From contig CADAZX010000010.1 of assembly GCA_902792515.1 (NCBI GenBank), forward strand, positions 30,981-94,980: DNA of 64,000 bases. Reading direction: 5' to 3'. Made by a program: the position numbers and the translations under genes. The stretch is from an uncultured Ruminococcus sp. GTDB taxonomy: Bacteria; Bacillota; Clostridia; UBA1212. The notes under the pieces were generated by a model, which worked only from the letters and a program-made list of their open reading frames with translations, did not search any database and had not been told where the DNA came from. This document shows positions 61,483-64,000 of the stretch, in pieces (position 1 is the stretch's first letter; each line of letters begins with the position of its first letter).

Positions 61483-62700
61483 ATGAAAAAACGAATACTT
61501 TTTGCTGCTGTCGCGATGATACTGACGCTCGCTTGCGGGTGTTCTTTTGTTGTCAAACCAACGCCGACGTCACTTCCCGGCAACACCGGCTCACCGGCAC
61601 CTGTTGAAGAAGGTACACCGGACTTTTCTGAACCGGCCGGGGCTGATGAGACGGAGATCCCTGCGGCTCAGACTACCGAAGAGCCGGCTGTTTATGCGAC
61701 TGAGGAGCCGACTGTTTTCGTGACGGAGGTGCCCGCTGAGGAGCCTACCGTTTCCGTGACTGAAGCGCCCACGGAGAAGCCGACTCCGGTCCCCACGGAC
61801 ACGCCGTCACCGACGCCTACACCTACACCGACGCCTACACCTACACCGACGACTACTCCTACTCCGACGCCGACTCCCACTCCCACGCCTTCACCTACGC
61901 CTACACCTACGCCTACACCCACGCCGACGCCTGACGCCACGGAAGCTCCCGTTTACAAAAAATACTTCACGATGAGCTTCGACGACGGCATCACCCAGGA
62001 CGCCCGCATCATCGAGATTTTAAAGAAGTACAACATGCCCTGCACGTTCAACATAAACACCGGGCTTTTCGGCGTAAGCTGGACGTGGGTAGGGGAATAC
62101 CTCGGCAATCCTTCGCTTCAGCACGTACGCTTCACGAGAGCGCAGGTGGAATCGGGTATATATGACGGTTTTGACGTGGAGGTCCACACGCTGACGCATC
62201 CCGACCTGGCCTCCTACACAAACGCGGCGGCCATCATAAACGAAGTAAAAGGCGACTATAACAACATCCTGCAGCTCACAGGCGCTGCGCCGGTCGGAAT
62301 GGCTTACCCTGGCGGTGCGGAGGCCAACACGAACGAGTTCGTGATCAAGACGATCCTCGACAACACGAACGTCAGATTCGCGAGAATGGCGGTAAACCAC
62401 CCGCAGCCTTCACACTTCAAGCTGCCGGATTACTGGATGAAGTGGTATCCGCAGGCGTCCGTCGGGAATCTTACTTACGCCAAGTCTCTCGCGAAAAGAT
62501 TCATACAGACCACACCGAAGAACGGCGATCTTCTCTATTATTTCTGGGGTCACGGCTACGAGCTCGACCACAACAACAGCTGGGACGAGTTTGAGGAATT
62601 CGTGAAAATGATCAGCGAGGCCGACGATATCGTCTGCGTGACGAACAGGGAATTCTACGAGCTGTTCAAGGACAAGATCCCGTCGTATCCGGGGTATTAA
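61483..62700 (+). CDS. Polysaccharide deacetylase lipoprotein with Pro/Thr-rich linker
   Basis: A surface enzyme of the NodB family. The signal peptide ends in TLAC (lipidated Cys18). Residues from about 20 to 155 are a linker, first Glu/Pro/Thr-rich and then a run of Pro-Thr dipeptides (61800-61935) that should stand off from the membrane. The catalytic domain opens with TMSFDDG (Asp167, Asp168), has HTLTH with His235 and His239, AYPGG and a late WGHGYELD. The metal site D-H-H is therefore complete. The ATG at 61483 with AAAGGA upstream gives a proper signal sequence; longer starts are rejected. It has its own promoter and a shared terminator. Confidence 0.88.
   Translation: MKKRILFAAVAMILTLACGCSFVVKPTPTSLPGNTGSPAPVEEGTPDFSEPAGADETEIPAAQTTEEPAVYATEEPTVFVTEVPAEEPTVSVTEAPTEKPTPVPTDTPSPTPTPTPTPTPTPTTTPTPTPTPTPTPSPTPTPTPTPTPTPDATEAPVYKKYFTMSFDDGITQDARIIEILKKYNMPCTFNINTGLFGVSWTWVGEYLGNPSLQHVRFTRAQVESGIYDGFDVEVHTLTHPDLASYTNAAAIINEVKGDYNNILQLTGAAPVGMAYPGGAEANTNEFVIKTILDNTNVRFARMAVNHPQPSHFKLPDYWMKWYPQASVGNLTYAKSLAKRFIQTTPKNGDLLYYFWGHGYELDHNNSWDEFEEFVKMISEADDIVCVTNREFYELFKDKIPSYPGY
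61800..61935 (+). repeat. Hexanucleotide-type repeats encoding Pro-Thr dipeptides
   Basis: Imperfect (CCNACN)n repeats code for about 20 Pro-Thr units. Mixed third bases keep it from being a pure microsatellite, yet slippage in length is plausible. Confidence 0.85.
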
Positions 62701-62757
62701 AAAAGCCGGGAAACAGATCGTGTGAATGTTTCACCGGCTGCAAATTGTAAAGTAAAA

Positions 62758-62792
62758 GCCCGGGCCGCTTTTTGATCGGGTGCGGCCCGGGC
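62758..62792. terminator. Bidirectional terminator between convergent genes
   Basis: GCCCGGGCCGC (62758-62768) pairs perfectly with GCGGCCCGGGC (62782-62792). T-rich sequence follows on the plus side (CTTCATTTTT) and, as TTTTACTTTACA, on the minus side. Confidence 0.85.
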
Positions 62793-62826
62793 CTTCATTT
62801 TTGATATTCTTGAAAATTCCTGAGCG

Positions 62827-63429
62827 TCAGCCTATTTTGATGCTCGCCTTAGACGAGGCAAATTCGTCGTCGAACTCGCCGGATACGCTTGTAAACGTGA
62901 CGGAAACGGTTGACTTTTTGCCTATGAGGTAAACGATCATTTCCTGGTCCATGCTGATGCCGTTTACGACGACGTTGTACGAGGCCGTGACCCTGTCGGC
63001 GCCGTCGACCTTGTCCTTCGAGAATTTGTAGCCGGTGACTTCCGTCTGCAGGGAATTCTCGATAAGTTGCCTAAGGCTCGCGGAGGTGTAGTTGGCCGGG
63101 TTGTCGGCCTGGTTGACGAACGAAATACTGATGTTGTCGGAATGGGTCGGCCAGTCGCCCGGAACGTAGACCTTCACGTTGTCGGCGCTTTGCGGAGATT
63201 CCTTGAAGCCTTCGGGTACGGTTATCGTGAGATCCAGTACGGTGACTTCAAAACCCTTGAAGGAGTCTCCGGAGGGTTTCGCGGTGGGCTCGGATGCGGG
63301 CTCAGGCGTTCCGGAGGAAATGTCCGTTTGAGCAGGCCCGAAAAAATTCTTGAGGCTGCAGGCGGAGAGGCACGCGACCGCGATCAAAGCTGCCAACGCA
63401 ATCGCCAAAAACTTGACTTTTTTCTTCAT
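62827..63429 (-). CDS. Small lipoprotein of unknown function
   Basis: A 200-residue exported lipoprotein: basic start, hydrophobic core and lipobox LSAC (Cys24), then a Ser/Pro/Glu/Thr linker (about 35-55) and a single beta-rich domain (about 58-200) with alternating strands such as FEVTVLDLTITVPEGF and STVSVTFTSVSG. The domain pattern resembles PsbP/DUF1795-like folds found in clostridial lipoproteins, but I cannot assign a family firmly. It lies 36 bases behind yebC on the same strand and may be read through from it. No catalytic motif is visible. Confidence 0.75.
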   Translation of the reverse strand: MKKKVKFLAIALAALIAVACLSACSLKNFFGPAQTDISSGTPEPASEPTAKPSGDSFKGFEVTVLDLTITVPEGFKESPQSADNVKVYVPGDWPTHSDNISISFVNQADNPANYTSASLRQLIENSLQTEVTGYKFSKDKVDGADRVTASYNVVVNGISMDQEMIVYLIGKKSTVSVTFTSVSGEFDDEFASSKASIKIG

Positions 63430-63465
63430 AACAACACTTCCTGACAGTGATTAATCGCTTTTGCG

Positions 63466-64000
63466 TTAATCCTCTTCCTCGTCCCAGCTGTGGAACACGT
63501 CGATCACGTCGTCGTTGTCGTCGAGACCTTCGAGGATCTTGTTGATCTGCTCAAGTTGCTTTTCGTCGGTGAGGTGGACGTAGGTCTGGGGGACCATTCT
63601 GACCTCTGCCTGCTCGAAAACGTAGCCCTTTGCTTCAAGCGCTTCGCTGACGGCCGAGAAATCCGCGGGGGCGGTGGTGATCTCGAAAACCTCTTCGGAA
63701 GGATTGAAGTCTTCTGCGCCTGCCTCGAGAACGTCCATCATGAGCGCCTCTTCGTCGATCTCGCCGTCATTTTCGATAACGATAACGCCTTTTTTGTCAA
63801 ACATGAACGAGACGCAGCCGGTGTTGCCGAGGTTGCCGCCGTATTTGTCGAAAACGTGTCTGACCTCGCTGGCGGTTCTGTTGCGGTTGTCCGTGACGAC
63901 GTCGACCATTATCGCGACGCCTCCGGGTCCGTAACCCTCGTACCTGATCTCTTCTATGCTCTCGCCGCCGCCTTCGCCGGCCGCTTTCTTTATTGAACGC
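63466..64000 (-). CDS. yebC: YebC/PmpR-family protein, N-terminus outside the window
   Basis: The visible 178 codons are the central and C-terminal part of a YebC-type protein, a family acting as transcription regulator or, as shown for some members, as a ribosome factor helping with proline-rich stretches. The minus-strand frame runs from the window edge: IKKAAGEGGG, IRYEGYGPGGVAIMVDVVTDN, TASEVRHVFDKYGGNLGNTGCVSFMF and the acidic tail DVFHSWDEEED are family hallmarks. The internal Met at 63909 is not the start. If YebC here eases translation of polyproline or Pro-rich runs, the PT-rich deacetylase next door is a curious neighbour, but this is speculation. Confidence 0.93.
   Translation of the reverse strand, partial: RSIKKAAGEGGGESIEEIRYEGYGPGGVAIMVDVVTDNRNRTASEVRHVFDKYGGNLGNTGCVSFMFDKKGVIVIENDGEIDEEALMMDVLEAGAEDFNPSEEVFEITTAPADFSAVSEALEAKGYVFEQAEVRMVPQTYVHLTDEKQLEQINKILEGLDDNDDVIDVFHSWDEEED

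Overview
The window looks like one 64-kb piece of chromosome from an anaerobic, GC-rich member of the Clostridia (Firmicutes). The evidence is the gene order frr-uppS-cdsA-dxr-rseP-ispG, WhiA, HelD and a ClpE-type Clp ATPase, pyruvate:ferredoxin oxidoreductase, several radical SAM enzymes, DAP-type peptidoglycan (DapF) and MEP-pathway isoprenoids (Dxr, IspG). Start codons include TTG and GTG with clear Shine-Dalgarno sites. Promoters repeatedly use a 17-bp spacer with an extended TGn -10 box. By eye most genes are GC-rich. The stretch from about 56.7 to 61.4 kb is visibly AT-richer and holds accessory DNA. No rRNA, CRISPR array, prophage or complete insertion sequence was seen.

Layout, 0-15.7 kb: the 3' end of a polysaccharide deacetylase gene; tsaE-tsaB-rimI; an EPSP-synthase-like protein that has lost its active-site motifs; an M3 oligopeptidase; a TTD14-like P-loop/CYTH protein followed by two radical SAM genes; a DUF368 (PopT-type) polyprenyl-phosphate transporter coupled to trmK and a Nif3-like gene; tsaD; a DEDDh exonuclease with a long charged tail; and a zinc-ribbon membrane protein. 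15.8-24.5 kb is a glycogen locus: glgC, glgD, glgA, glgP and a GH13 glucosidase/amylase. In glgA a 23-bp tandem duplication shifts the frame at the C-terminus. 24.6-28.3 kb carries an amidohydrolase and a multidomain metallophosphoesterase lipoprotein.

28.4-36.9 kb is the ribosome recycling / isoprenoid / envelope operon (frr, uppS, cdsA, dxr, rseP, ispG), followed by an Mrp-type Fe-S carrier and dapF. uvrB and uvrA follow. ClpE lies behind an array of 19-bp direct repeats that also form inverted repeats. Then come HelD, WhiA, a flavin-reductase-like split-barrel protein, nifJ under a near-consensus promoter, and Rho with a very large disordered insertion containing QYRQDNG heptads. A minus-strand SGNH lipoprotein ends this part.

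56.7-62.7 kb is the accessory part. A promoter and a foldable leader precede a small secreted or lipoprotein gene and a two-permease ABC-2 exporter. Next come tRNA-Gly(CCC) and tRNA-Thr(GGT). Directly after tRNA-Thr is a 303-bp insert: a terminator-like hairpin, an array of GTGAAAT heptamers alternating with hairpins that flips to ATTTCAC halfway, and the first 26 codons of a four-helix-bundle (S23/IVP-type) gene. The insert ends in a second 40-bp copy of the tRNA-Thr 3' end. This looks like a tiny tRNA-targeted mobile cassette or its remnant, and it is the best candidate for an undescribed system here. The window closes with a PT-rich deacetylase lipoprotein and, on the minus strand, a small lipoprotein behind a yebC gene that runs off the end.
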